A program made the translations under genes and the position numbers. A DNA stretch of 64,000 nucleotides from Begonia masoniana (taxonomy: Eukaryota; Streptophyta; Magnoliopsida; Cucurbitales; Begoniaceae), in contig CM039503.1 in assembly GCA_022432975.1 (NCBI GenBank), forward strand, positions 56,475,892-56,539,891, given 5' to 3'. Shown here in pieces: positions 34,988-45,904 of this stretch (positions are counted from its first letter, which is position 1; the number at the start of each line of letters is the position of its first letter). The notes beneath the pieces were generated by a model. The model was not told where the DNA came from, ran no database searches, and worked only from the letters and a program-made list of their open reading frames with translations.

Positions 34988-35214
34988 ACATGAAGATGAT
35001 TCATGAAGAGTCCTTCTAAGAGCTACACTTGGTTTTTATGTCTCTTTTATTATGTTTTGGTTACATTTGTTTAGTTCAAAACTCGTCAAAAATTTTGAAA
35101 TAGTTGTTCCACAAAATTATCTACTACTAACATGTTTAAATAGATGTGTCACCTCCCTACTTTTATTTCTCACCTTGCCCCCTAAAAACAAAGATCACTT
35201 CGAAAAATGTCTTC

Positions 35215-35696
35215 TGTAACACCCGGAACATTTCCGATAATGTGCATAGCCTTAGATTAGTTATGTGATGGGAGTTTAAAGTCATGAGAGTTTAAAGTCA
35301 TTTAAGGGTTATGTTATGTATAGAAAGGAGAGTGATATTAGAAGTCGAGTTTGAGAGGAGGGTGGATTATAACACCCGGAACATTTCTGATAACGTGCAT
35401 AGCCTTAGATTAGTTATGTGATGTGAGTTTAAAGTCATGGGAGTTTAAAGTCATTTAAGGGTTATGCTATGTATAGAAAGGAGAGAGTGATATTGGAAGT
35501 GGAGTTTGAGAGAAAACCTTAGAAATTAGTGAGTTTAAAGTCATTTAAGGGTTATGCTATGTATAGAAAGAAGAGAGTGATATTGGAAGTGGAGTTTGAG
35601 AGAAAACCTTAGAAATTAGTGGTTAGGAAGTTTATGGAGTTGAAATTTTTATAAAGGTGAATGAAATAAAATGGAAGATAAGTAAAAAAGGAGAGG
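35215..35696 (+). mobile_element. Outer element: remaining 5' LTR fragment
   Basis: This 482-bp segment matches the start of the 3' LTR at 45905, including a duplicated LTR head (second head at 35368). It also has its own repeat of a GAGTTTAAAGTCATTTAAGG segment (about 35530). It ends at AGAGG, where the inner element's LTR starts. The rest of this LTR is missing because of the later deletion. Confidence 0.85.
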
Positions 35697-37710
35697 TGTA
35701 GCACCCGGTTTCATTGAACCAATTTACTTAACCATTTTGTAGCGTATGTTTTATGGATAAAATTGGGAGAACTAGTGATTAGGTTAATAAATGACTAAGT
35801 AATGGCATAATGGTAAATAGAGGATTATAGTAATAACCTATTTAAGGAAAAAAGTTTTGTGATTAATGCACGGTAGTCGCCACTATTTTCCATACTTTCT
35901 CTCTCGGTATTCAGCTTAAGCTTAGCAGAGCTCTCTAGGTGATTCCCTCTCCGATTTTGCCCCAAACTAAGTGAGTCTACTTCGATTTCGTGTTACATTT
36001 TAACTAGTGATGGTAGAGAGGAGTATAGATGTGAGCTTTGGTGAATGTTGTAGGTGAGAGTTAGTTTCGGTTTTGTGGTGAATCAGGAATGCACTATGTA
36101 TAGAGCTCCCAAACTAGATTCCTTAGATTTCTGAATAGATTAGAATGTGGTTTGGTAAAAATCTAATTGATATTCTGTTTATGACTTAGGTGAGCAAAAC
36201 TTCCGAAGTAGTTTGAAACCGAGCGTTTCCAGGAAGCCAAGTAAGTAGAGTATGTGTGTATCTTCGGGCCTACATCACAAAATCGTAGGTTCATGCGTGT
36301 TATGTATGTTTTCAGTTTGTCATGTATCATGTTTTAAAAGTATACGAAAATGAATTTAAATGTTTGATGGCATGGTGAGGATTGAACCGATTGTAGCAGA
36401 TCAGTTATTAAGGGATCTAATCTGCCCCTTAATCAAGAGAGATGATGTATGACTTTGGGAGAAGTGATCCAACTCCCAATTTCACAGGGGGATCAGAGCA
36501 GAAACGAATGCATATGCAACTGAGATGTGAAAGTAGAAACTGCATGTCTAGGATTTATGTTTCAGCATTTCATTTCATTATTGCTTTACTTACTTAGCAT
36601 TAGGCTAATAGATGAGTTTTGTGATGTAGGTGCTAAGGTTTCGACAGGTGAATTCTCTGAGTTTACTGAGGAATAGGCGAAGTTAGAGGAGCACTTTTAT
36701 GCCACGGTTTGGTGCTCTGATGAGGCAGTTTAACTTCTGTCCATATGTAAGGTCTCAGTGGTTAAGTGTTTTGATAAAGTGTCCTGAGGATTTTCATGAT
36801 AGTAGTAGTTTGATGTTTTCTTTCTTTAACGCTTCTGTGATTCTTTTCTGAATATGGAATCATGATCTTGGTTTTAGTTGTAATTTGTTATCCTGAATTT
36901 TTAGAAAATTTGTGAATTTATGTTGTTGAATGATTTCAGCAATGTGTACAAGTTCTTTAGCAGTCGGAGTTGTTTCTTATTTAGAGTGTTTTTGATCTAT
37001 CGATAGATGATGTCTATTGGTAGATGTTGAGTATATTATCTATCGGTAGAAGCTGTCTAACGGTAGAAGTCGAGAGTTACTGTTCACTGGTAGATGTAGT
37101 CTATCGGTGGAGGTTAACTATTTTGTCTATCGGTGGATGTCGTTTATTTCTATTTCTACCGCAGAGTCTAAGTGATTTCTGTTTCTTCCGTTGGTATTTG
37201 TTCAGCGGAAGATGTGAGTGGAATTTGTCGTTTTGTGATCGGAAGAAGTAGATAGTAGATTTGTCGTTTTGTGATCGGAAGAAGTAGATAGTAAGTTTGT
37301 CGTTTTTATGATCGGAAGAAGTAGATAGTTGATTTGTCGTTTTGTGACCAGTAGATGTGAGTAGCTGACGTGTCGTTGGCAGATGTGAGCGGAAGATGCA
37401 CGAAAGTCGACGTGTCGTTTGACTGCTTCTACCGCTGAAGCCTTTTGTTTCTGCTTCTACCGCTGGCGCTGTCTAGCGATAGATGTGCTTTGAGTTTTTC
37501 GTTTCTCTCAGACAAACGTTTTAATATTTTGTCTATTCATTTTTATTTTTATAAAAATGTCGTTTTACGAAAGTTTTCCGCTGTAAGATTTGAAGATTTA
37601 AAGATTTAAATTTTATCGTTGGGTGAAATTTTAAAACTTTCCTTAAGATTTCTTAGTCCCGTTCTATGTCATGAGTAGCGAACCGGGTTCAGAAAACTCG
37701 GGGCGTTACA
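35697..37710 (+). mobile_element. Inner element: complete 5' LTR
   Basis: It starts TGTAGCACCCGG and ends CTCGGGGCGTTACA, immediately followed by a primer-binding site, so it is a 5' LTR of 2014 bp. Conserved internal signals are GTAAGTAGAG (36241), CTTCGGGCCTACATCAC, CTTACTTAGCATTAGGCTAA and GATGTAG/GTGC (AG at 36629). The 3' third holds repeated TCTATCGGTAGA-like motifs. Its 3' partner LTR has been lost. Confidence 0.85.
36980..37500 (+). repeat. Short repeats in the LTR 3' region, including a ~40-bp tandem repeat
   Basis: About eight TCTATCGGTAGATG-like motifs occur from 36990 to 37140. About three copies of a unit containing GTCGTTTTGTGATCGGAAGA follow at roughly 37228-37345. This is the same relative place as the hypervariable block of the other LTRs. 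Confidence 0.7.
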
Positions 37711-37713
37711 GTA

Positions 37714-37726
37714 TGGTATCACAGAC
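37714..37726 (+). promoter_or_regulatory. Primer-binding site (initiator tRNA-Met type)
   Basis: TGGTATCACAGAC lies three bases after the LTR end at 37710. It is one inserted base away from the usual plant gypsy PBS TGGTATCAGAGC, complementary to the 3' end of initiator tRNA-Met, and would prime minus-strand DNA synthesis. Confidence 0.85.
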
Positions 37727-37864
37727 ATTTTGTTAAACCGTTCAAAAGATTACTCATCAGTACCGATCGTCGCATGAGAGACTCCAACAACTGTAAGTGT
37801 TTATGTTAGCCTTAGTCATTAGATGTTTATGAGAGTATCTAACCATGTGCAGGAATCTAGTAAG

Positions 37865-38905
37865 ATGTCTAGACGACCAGGAAGACCAAGAGTACCAAGA
37901 GAGATACCGAATCCGGGATGTGAAGAAGATTCTAGCGTAATTAGGCAGCCGACAGATCTGGTGCGTCAGCAAACAGACTTAGTGCGTCAGCAGTCCGATC
38001 AGTTAGGAGTGCTGTTGAACCGAGAAGTACAAGGAAGTGCCAACTCGAGTTCTAGCAATGAACATTCTGGAGATAGATTCAGGAGGCTACGACCACCCAC
38101 GTTTGATGGACAGTCATCTGATTCGGTTATTGCTGAAGGATGACTTAGGAAGATTGAGAGTAGTTTAGATGTGCCAACATTGGAGAAGGAGACAAGGTCA
38201 CGTTGGCAACATTTCATTTGGCTGGTGATGCTCAACTTTGGTGGGAAACAATAGAGACCACCACTGATGTTTTGGCGATGCCTTGGTCACAATTCAAGGA
38301 CATTTTTTATGAGAAGTATTTTAACAGCACTGTCCAAACTGCAAAGAAGTTGGAGTTTCTGAACTTGAAGCAGACAGGGTCTGTGGCCGAGTACAGTAGG
38401 CAATTCGAGTCCCTGTCCAGGTTTGCTGGACATTTTGCTCACAAAGACGAGGATAAGGAAATAAATTTGTGCATGGGCTGAAACCAGAAATTTACAGAGG
38501 AGTTAAATTTTGTGGTATTAAAGGTTTGACATTCAGCGAAGTTGTGTCAACTGCTCTGGAAGTGGAAGAAGCTGAAAGGAAGTGTGCTGGACCAAAGGAG
38601 GTTCCACAAAAGTTTATCCAGCCACACCAACAAAGAGGAATGAAGAGACCTAGTGAAGGCTAGAATAGCCAAGGAACAGGAGGGAAAATACAGAATACAG
38701 GAAATTTCCCCAGTGTCCTAAGTGTTTGAAGAACCACCCGGGCGAGTGTAGATTGAACTTTAGGAAGTGTTTCAACTGTGAGGAGGTTAGACACACGTTC
38801 AAAGAATGCCTGAAGCCTAGAATCACTAGATGCTACAATTGTAACAAAGTCGGCCGTATTAGCAGAGACTGCCCAGCTCTTAAGAGTGGCCTTGATAAGA
38901 TTAAA
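37865..38905 (+). pseudogene. gag: Inner element gag (capsid and nucleocapsid), broken
   Basis: Structural protein of the Ty3/gypsy particle. The likely start is the ATG at 37865 (MSRRPGRPRVP). A Retrotrans_gag region follows (ATFHLAGDAQLWWE, 38203 onwards; KKLEFLNLKQTGSVAEYS). The nucleocapsid has two zinc knuckles. The first (38768-38809) keeps the CX2CX4HX4C spacing. The second (38831-38872) has arginine in place of the histidine. Breaks are a stop at 38141 and reading-frame shifts near 38195, 38465 and 38700. It continues into protease without a separate start. It cannot make a functional Gag as it stands. Confidence 0.85.
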
Positions 38906-41111
38906 CCGAGGATATTCTTCATGATGGAGTCGGGTGAAGAACAGCCCGTTGTAGTGTCAGGTACAATATTAATCAACTCTATACCTGCTTTTACTTTAAT
39001 AGATTCCGGTGCAACGCATTCATTTATAGCATCTGCATTTGCTGTTAAGTTAGATATACAACCTACGCCATCTGAACACGTGTTTAATATTACGTTAACC
39101 TCTGGTGAATGCATGCACTCCAGCTGAGTGATGCTTAATAGTATTGTGTTAGTAGAAAACAAGGATTTACCTGTTGATCTCATTATTATGGATATAATGG
39201 GATTTGATGTAATCATAGGGATGGATTGGTTGTTCAAGCATTACGCCACAATTGATTGTAGGACTGGAGTGGTTAGTTTTCAACCTCCTAATGGTTTGAA
39301 ACATACCTTTCAAGCCTTGAAGAAGAGTAAGGAAATGTCTATTATGACTTCTATCAACACTAGACATTCCTCATGTGGAGAGTATTTGTGCTTCTTAGCT
39401 AGTTTTTTAGACACACAACTAGTAGAAAAATCGAGCCCTCAAAATATCCTGATTGTCCAAGACTTTCCAGAAGTATTTTTAGATGACCTTCCTAGCTTAC
39501 CGCCAGATAGGGAAATTAAATTCGTTGTAGATGTTTATCCCGGTGCCGAGCCTGTGTCCAAAAATCCATATAGATTAGCACTAACAGAACTTAAAGAATT
39601 AAAGAAACAGTTGGAGGATCTATTGGAGAAAGGGTTCATACGCCCTAGCTTTTCACCATGGGGTGCACCTGTCCTTGTTGTCAAGAAGAAGGATGGATCA
39701 ATGCGGATGTGCATCGATTATCGGGAATTAAATAAGTAAACTATCAAGAACAAATATCCATTGCCGAGGATTGATGATTTATTTGACCAGCTTAATGGTG
39801 CACGAGTTTTCTCTAAGATTAACCTAAGGTCAAGTTATTATCAACTAAAAGTTAAATTTGAAGATAACCCAAAGACTGCCTTTCGCACAAGGTATGGACA
39901 TTATGAGTTTTTGGTCATGTGCTTTGGATTAACGAATGTACCAGCAGCCTTCATGGACCTTATGAATAAAGTGTTTCATGAGTATTTAGATAAATTTGTC
40001 ATAGTATTTATTGATGATATCTTAATCTACTCACGTACCAAGGATGAGCATGCAAGGCATTTGAGTTTGGTGTTAGGAGAACTAAAACAGCACCAACTTT
40101 ATGCTAAGTTTTCCAAATGTGAGTTTTAGTTGGACAGCGTTCATTTTCTTGGTCACGTGATCTCTGGAGATGGAATATTTGTCGATCTAGCCAAGGTTCA
40201 AGCAGTCAAGGAGTGGCCCCAACCGAAGAGTGCTGCAGATATTCGGAGTTTCCTTGGATAAGCAGGATATTACAGAAAATTTATTGAAGGATTCTCAAAG
40301 ATTGCAACACCCCTCACTCGGTTAACAAGGAAAAACATCAAGTATGCATGGACAGAGGATTGTGAATCCAGTTTCCAGACCTTGAAAAAGAAATTGACCA
40401 ATGCACCTATATTGACACTACCCGATGAGAATGGAAAGTTTAGCATTTATTGTGATGCTTCCAAGATTGGTCTTAGTTGTGTTTTGTTGCAAGATGGGAA
40501 AGTGATAGCTTATGCCTCTAGACAGTTGAAAACACATGAGAAGAATTACCCCACACACGACTTAGAATTAGCCGCAGTGATTTTTGCACTTAAGATTTGG
40601 AGGCATTACTTGTATGGACAACCTTGTGAGATATTTTCAGACCATAAAAGTTTGAAGTATATTTTCACACAGAAAGAGCTAAACATGAGACAACGTCGGT
40701 GGTTGGAGTTTGTCAAAGATTATGATTTTAAGATTAAACACCATCCCGGCAAGGCGAATGTTGTGGCTGATGCATTGAGTAGAGTGACGACTACAGCCTC
40801 AGCCTTGATTCTTGACATGTCGTTAGCCTTAGAGTCAGAATTTCAAAGATTTAACTTAGAAGCTATATCCAGTGTGTCAACCATAGTTTTAGCCATATCT
40901 TTGAAGCCTACACTTTTTGATAGGATAAAGGAAGCTCAGACAAATGATGTAGAGTGCAGCAAGTACAAATTAAGCATGGAGTCTACTGGTAAATCGAATT
41001 TCAACTATTCTGATGATGGAGTCCTTAAGTTTAGAAATAGATGATTTGTTCCTGCCATTATAGAACTTTGGAATGAGATTCTTTCGAAGGCACATTCTTC
41101 TAGACTCTCTG
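38906..41111 (+). pseudogene. pol: Inner element pol: protease, RT, RNase H, start of integrase; truncated
   Basis: The order is protease (active site DSGATHSFI from about 39002), a linker, reverse transcriptase (entry segment [15 protein letters not shown] near 39640; catalytic FIDD at 40007-40018), RNase H ([13 protein letters not shown] near 40450; [11 protein letters not shown] near 40755) and the beginning of the integrase zinc-binding region (AHSSRLSV, ends 41111). In-frame stops lie at 39125, 39737, 40127, 40259 and 41042. The order PR-RT-RH-IN and the sequence fit Ty3/gypsy, Tekay/Del lineage. The remainder of integrase and the 3' LTR are gone: the coding text stops where an LTR starts at 41112. 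Confidence 0.9.
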
Positions 41112-41186
41112 TGTAATACCCGACTTTACGAGATTTTTATATTATAATATTTGATGGCATTTTTGGTAAATATGTCAAATCAATCC

Positions 41187-42294
41187 TGTAACGACCCCTT
41201 ATCCCAGCAAGATATTGTCCGCTCTAGGGATTGGGCCGTAGCCCAATATCCTCCCCTCACGGCTTTGTTTGGCGAGAACTTCCCAGTCGGTCACCCAACC
41301 TGAAATTGCTCTCGGCGAAGCACTTTTAATTTCGGAGTTCTTATGAGATCCGTTGCCAATTGTGCTCCAAAACGCGTCTTGCTATGTTGGAAGGGTCTCT
41401 TTATATATGTTTCATTTCCACATACTTCCACACAAGCATTTGTTGGGATTGTGACGACCAACTTTTTATAACCTGTCACCTTCCGGTTTCGCCGCGAGGA
41501 CGTACGCCCATCCGGGGGTTCCGAGGGTTACAGCCATCATACCCATACGTGCATAATTCGGGTCATCACATCACCCCCCCTCGGGGACCCAACGTCCTCG
41601 TTGGCCAAATTCCGGTTAGGTATAGGCTCTGATACCATTTGTAACGACCCCTTATCCCAGCAAGATATTGTCCGCTGGGGATTCGGCCGTAGCCCAATAT
41701 CCTCCCCTCACGGCTTTGTTTGGCGAGAACTTCCCCGTCGGTCACCCAACCTGAAATTGCTCTCGCCAAAGCACTTTTAATTTCGGAGTTCTTATGGGAT
41801 CCGTTGTCAATTGTGCTCCAAAACGCGTCTTGCTATGTTGGAAGGGTCTCTTTATATATGTTTCATTTCCACATACTTCCCCAAGCGATGTGGGATTGTG
41901 ACGACACCCTTTTTATAACCTGTCACCTTCCGGTTCGCCCGCGAGGACGTACCGCCATCCGGGTTCCGATTCGTACAGCCATCATACCCATACGTGCATA
42001 TTCGGGTCATCACAATCACCCCCCCTCGGGGACCCAACGTCCTCGTTGGCCAAATTTCCGGTTAGGTATAGGCTCTGATACCATTTGTAACGACCCCTTA
42101 TCCCAGCAAGATATTGTCCGCTCTGGGGATTCGGCCGTAGCCCAATATCCTCCCCTCACGGCTTTGTTTGGCGAGAACTTCCCAGTCGATCACCCAACCT
42201 GAAATTGCTCTCGCCAAAGCACTTTTAACTGCGGAGTTCTTATGGGATCCGTTGTCAATTGTGCTCCAAAACGCGTCTTGCTATGTTGGAAGGG
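41187..42294 (-). mobile_element. Cassandra TRIM retrotransposon with three LTRs in tandem
   Basis: On the minus strand the layout is LTR (truncated, 42294-42086), internal (42085-42015), LTR (42014-41640), internal (41639-41571), LTR (41570-41187). LTRs start TGTGATGACCC and end GGGGTCGTTACA. Each internal segment of ~70 bp starts with a PBS (TGGTATCAGAGCC, exact initiator tRNA-Met match) and ends in a G-rich polypurine tract. Each LTR carries a 5S rRNA-like segment, the hallmark of Cassandra. No coding region is expected. The truncated LTR joins unrelated LTR sequence at 42294/42295. Confidence 0.9.
41276..41353 (-). other. 5S rRNA-like segment in Cassandra LTR (copy 1)
   Basis: The minus strand reads GGATCTCATAAGAACTCCG, then GCTTCGCCGAGAGCAATTTC and GGTTGGGTGACC, then CTGGGAAGTTCTCG. 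These parallel the internal control region and 3' half of plant 5S rRNA. Equivalent segments lie at about 41725-41803 and 42172-42250. They are retrotransposon parts, not 5S genes. Confidence 0.85.
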
Positions 42295-42480
42295 AACGCT
42301 TCAATGTTAAGTGCTAATAAGAAAGCATTAGAAGGTTTCGTGAACGCTTCGATGATAAAGTGCTAGTAAGAAAGCACTAGAAGGTTCAGCGATCGAGTAT
42401 AACGCTTCGATGTTGAAGTGCTAGTAAGAAAGCGCTAGTAAAAAAGCGCTAGAAGGTTATGCGATCGAGTATGGGAAGAG
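42294..42480 (+). repeat. ~50-bp imperfect tandem repeats in the LTR
   Basis: Three or four copies of a unit with AACGCTTCGATG, AAGTGCTAGTAAGAAAGC and ACTAGAAGGTT. They lie upstream of the acceptor-like block, the position of the tandem arrays in the other LTRs. Confidence 0.75.
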
Positions 42481-43235
42481 ATCGTGTATGGCCGTCCCGT
42501 GTTTGAACACGATGTGTGCCTCGAATCTAGCCCTGCGGGGTCAATGCGTGACCATCCTATGGATAGGTATCCGCTTGACTCCCAAGTGAAAGTGAAAGAG
42601 AAATGAAAAGCAAATGAAATGAACACAACCGAAAGTTAGAAACCGCATGTGTTAGGGTTGTGTGTGAGGGTGGTGTGCATTGTGCATTGTTTTGACTTGC
42701 ATTGTTCCCTACTTACTAAGCATTAGGCTTACGTTTTGTGTTCCGTGGTGTAGGTGACGACATCATTACAAGTGAGAGCTATGAGGAAAGCTAGGATTGG
42801 AACGCAGTCGATGATGTACGCGGTATGCCGGTGCGGGCAGTTGTCGGGGCGTCTCGACCATTGTCTTCAGGAGGTGTGGGATTTGTATTTTGGTAGTTTA
42901 TTGTAGATTTCTGTTTGTGGAAATGATAGGAATTCATAACTCTTTTTGGTTGATATTTTGGGGTTTATAAAATTAAACGTTATGCTGCTCGATTTTTCGT
43001 CAACCAAACGACGTTTGTTTTCAACTCTTTCCCACGTTTTCGTTGATATTTTGGAGTCGATCTTTTCCGACATGTTTTACACATATTTTACGCACATTTT
43101 TCAACTACTTTCGAGGGTTCAAAAAACCCAAAAATCGAGTAAAAAATTTACAAAAATTATTTTAAATTACGTTTTAAACGCGAGATTGGTTAGCAAAGTA
43201 GCGCACCGAGCCGGGGTGGATTCAGGGGCGTTACA

Positions 43236-45904
43236 TGTATTGATTACCGGGAGTTGGACAAGCTAACTATCAAGAACAAATATCCGTTGCCAAGAATTGA
43301 TGATTTGTTCGATCAACTCCAGGGAGCCAGGATTTTCTCTAAGATCGACTTGAGATCGGGATATTACCAGCTGAAAGTTAGATCTCAAGATATCCCGAAG
43401 ACAGCTATCCGGACGAGATATGGACATTATGAGTTTTTGGTGATGTCGTTCGGACTGACGAATGCTCCAGCTGCGTTCATGGACTTGATGAACCGGGTAT
43501 TTCGAGAGTATCTCGAGAAATTTGTAATTGTGTTTATCGATGATATTCTAGTATATTTTCAGGATGAAAACGAGCACAAAGAGCATTTAAGAATTGTTCT
43601 GGAGACTTTGAAGCGGCATCAGCTGTATGCAAAGTTCTCAAAGTGCGAGTTTTGGCTGAAAAAGATGCACTTTCTAGGGCATGTTATTTCCAGCGAAAAG
43701 ATATCGGTAGATCCAGCCAAGATTTAGTCAATTAATGAATGGCCTCAGCCGAGGAATGTCAGCGAGATTCCAAGTTTTCTAGGGTTAGCCGGCTATTACA
43801 GGAAATTTATTGAGGGCTTTTATAAGATAGCAGCGCCCCTTACTTGGTTGACAAGAAAGGAAGTGAGGTATGAATGGTCTGAAGAGTGTGAGCTGAGTTT
43901 TCAGATGTTTAAGCAAAAGTTAACTACAGCTCCAGTGTTGACATTGCCGGTAACCGAGAAGAAGTTTAGTATTTATTGTGATGCTTCTTGAATTGGTTTG
44001 GGTTGTGTGCTAATGCAGAGCGATAAGATGATAGCGTATACTTCCAGGCAGCTAAAGCCTTATGAGAAGAATTATCCAACCCATGACTTAGAATTAGCAG
44101 CCGTGGTTTTTGCTTTGAAGATCTGGAGGCATTACTTGTATGGTTAGCAGTGTGAGGTATATTCAGATCATAAAAGTTTGAAGTATATCTTCACTCAGAA
44201 GGAGTTAAATATGAGGCAGCGGCGGTGGTTAGAGTTCATGAAGGACTATGATCTGGAGATCAAGTACCACCCCGGGAAGGCCAATGTAGTGGTGGATGCG
44301 TTGAGCCGTGTGTCGACCTCAGTGTCTGCGATGAAGGCTGATATGTCAGTGGCGTTGAGAACAGAGTTTCAGAGATTTGAGTTAGAGTTAGTGTCACATG
44401 TAACTGCAGTTTTATCAGCTTTGTCTTTGAAGCCTACGATTTTGGAGAAGATTAGAGAAGCTCAGCAGGAAGATGCAGAGTGCAACAAGTTCAAGCTGAG
44501 TATGGTATCTGATGACAGGACTAAGTTCAGTTATTCAGAGGATGGTATTCTGAAGTTTCATAATCGGTGGTACGTTTCAAGTAATGAGCAGCTTCAGAAG
44601 GAAATTTTAGCTGAAGCTCATTCTTCGAGGTTTTCTGTTCACCCTGACAGTATGAAGATGTACAGAGACCTCAAGCAGCATTATTGGTGGCTTGGAATGA
44701 AGAAATCTGTAGCAGAGTACATTGAAACATGCTTGGTTTGTCAGCAGGTGAAAGCAGAACATCAGAGACCTGCCGAGAAGTTACAGCCACTGCCGATTCC
44801 TGAGTGGAAATGGGACCAAATCTAGATAGATTTCATTATCGGCTTGCCTAGGACGACGAGGGGATTTGATGGCATATGGGTGATTGTAGATCGCTTAACC
44901 AAATCAACCCACTTTCCACCGGTGAAGATGATGTATAGTATGGATCAGTTTGCTGAGCTATACATTCAGGAAATTGTGAGGCTGCACGGTGTACCGATTT
45001 CCATAGTGTTGGACAGGGACCCGAGGTTCACATCGAAGTTCTGGAAGAGTCTGCATAAGGCGATGGGGACTCGGTTGAACTTCAGTACCGCCTTTCATCC
45101 TCAGACGGACGGACAGTCTGAACGGACCATTTAGATTCTTGAGGATATGCTTCGAGCTTGTGTGCTGGAGTTTCAGGGTTCTTGGAGCAAGTATTTACCT
45201 TTGGTCGAGTTCTCGTATAATAACAGTTATCAGAATACTATTGGTATGACTCCATACGAGGCTCTCTATGGGAGAAAATGCAGATCGCCTCTTTATTGGG
45301 ATGAAGTCGGGGAAGTCAGTCAGATTGGCCTGGAGATCGTGCAGCAAACAACTGATAAAATTAAATTTATTCGGCAGCGCATTTTGACAGCTCAGAGTCG
45401 GTAGAAAAGTTATGCCGATGGTAGGAGGCGGGAGCTGGAATTTGAAGTGGGAGACGAGGTTTTCTTGAAGATTTCACCTTTTAAGGGTGTGATGAGGTTC
45501 GGGAAGTTAGGTAAGCTGAATCCGAGTATGTTGGTCTGTTCCCGATTGTGAAGAGAGTTTGGAAGACAGCATATCAGTTAGAGCTGCCAGCTTCGATGGA
45601 AGGAGTGCACAACGTTTTCCATGTCTCGATGCTGAGGAAGTGCCTACGGGATCCGTCACATGTTGTGGTGCAATAGGACATTGAGGTGCAGCCTACGCTA
45701 TCATACGAGGAGAAACTGGTGGAAATCTTGAACTATGCAGTGAAGAAGTTGCGCAACAAAGACATTCCACTTGTGAAAGTGCTGTGGCGTAACCACAATG
45801 TTAGGGAAGCAACGTGGGAACGACAGCAAGATATGATGGAGCGCTATCCTAAGCTCTTCAGGTACGCAAATTTTGAGGACAAAATTTTTGTAAGAAGGGT
45901 GGAT
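43236..45904 (+). pseudogene. pol: Outer element pol: RT, RNase H, integrase and chromodomain; 5' part deleted
   Basis: The text opens inside reverse transcriptase (CIDYREL-type motif at 43236; catalytic FIDD at 43533-43544). It runs through RNase H (YCDAS near 43975), the integrase HHCC finger (about 44620-44750) and the integrase core, with acidic residues at about 44829, 45012 and 45120. The C-terminal chromodomain is at about 45695-45855 (EILNYAVKKLRNKDIPLVKV, WRNHNVREATWE). A chromodomain after integrase marks a chromovirus; the motif style fits Tekay. Stops lie at 43725, 43989, 44145, 44823, 45132, 45402 and 45675, with a frameshift near 45520. Gag, protease and the RT start are missing. 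The usual stop after the chromodomain appears lost: the frame reads into the LTR. Confidence 0.9.
45890..45904 (+). promoter_or_regulatory. Polypurine tract of the outer element
   Basis: AAGAAGGGTGGAT directly precedes the 3' LTR start at 45905 and would prime plus-strand synthesis. A near copy (GGAGGGTGGAT) lies inside the LTR just before its second head at 46059. Confidence 0.75.

Larger units (their letters stand above)
31537..35209. repeat. Long-type satellite units (T + L + C)
   Basis: The order is: T (31537-31803, 3' part only), L (to about 32690), C (to about 33120), T (33124-33323, internally deleted to 200 bp), L (to about 34140), C (to about 34565), T (34570-34987, 418 bp), L (to 35209). 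T copies keep the TGTTAGG...TCTAACA ends. No coding region is seen. The L of the last unit is split by the composite insertion and resumes at 51570. Confidence 0.85.
41112..43235 (+). mobile_element. Chimeric LTR with mismatched flanks, carrying Cassandra
   Basis: The left end TGTAATACCCG (41112) lies in the integrase start of the inner element, flanked by CTCTG. The right end GGGGCGTTACA (43235) lies in the RT of another element, flanked by TGTAT. The flanks do not match as a TSD. Only 75 bp of the left LTR remain before Cassandra, and the right part (42295-43235) has the usual 3' features: CTTACTAAGCATTAGGC, GTGGTGTAG (AG at 42753) and GCCGGTGCGGGCAGTTGTCG. This is best read as two different LTR insertions fused by a deletion. 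Confidence 0.75.

Noticed and set aside
37024..37251. 75-codon ORF in the inner 5' LTR
   Set aside because: It runs through short TCTATCGGTAGA-type repeats of the LTR and has no recognisable domain.
37714..37726. A tRNA gene near the LTR end
   Set aside because: Only the 13-base primer-binding match is present, with no cloverleaf.
41276..42250. A 5S rRNA gene cluster
   Set aside because: The 5S-like text is only the internal part, is mutated, and sits in LTRs with PBS and PPT: it is Cassandra.
41187..42294. A ~450-bp satellite array
   Set aside because: The repeat boundaries coincide with LTR ends, PBS and PPT, so the periodicity is LTR plus internal, not a satellite.
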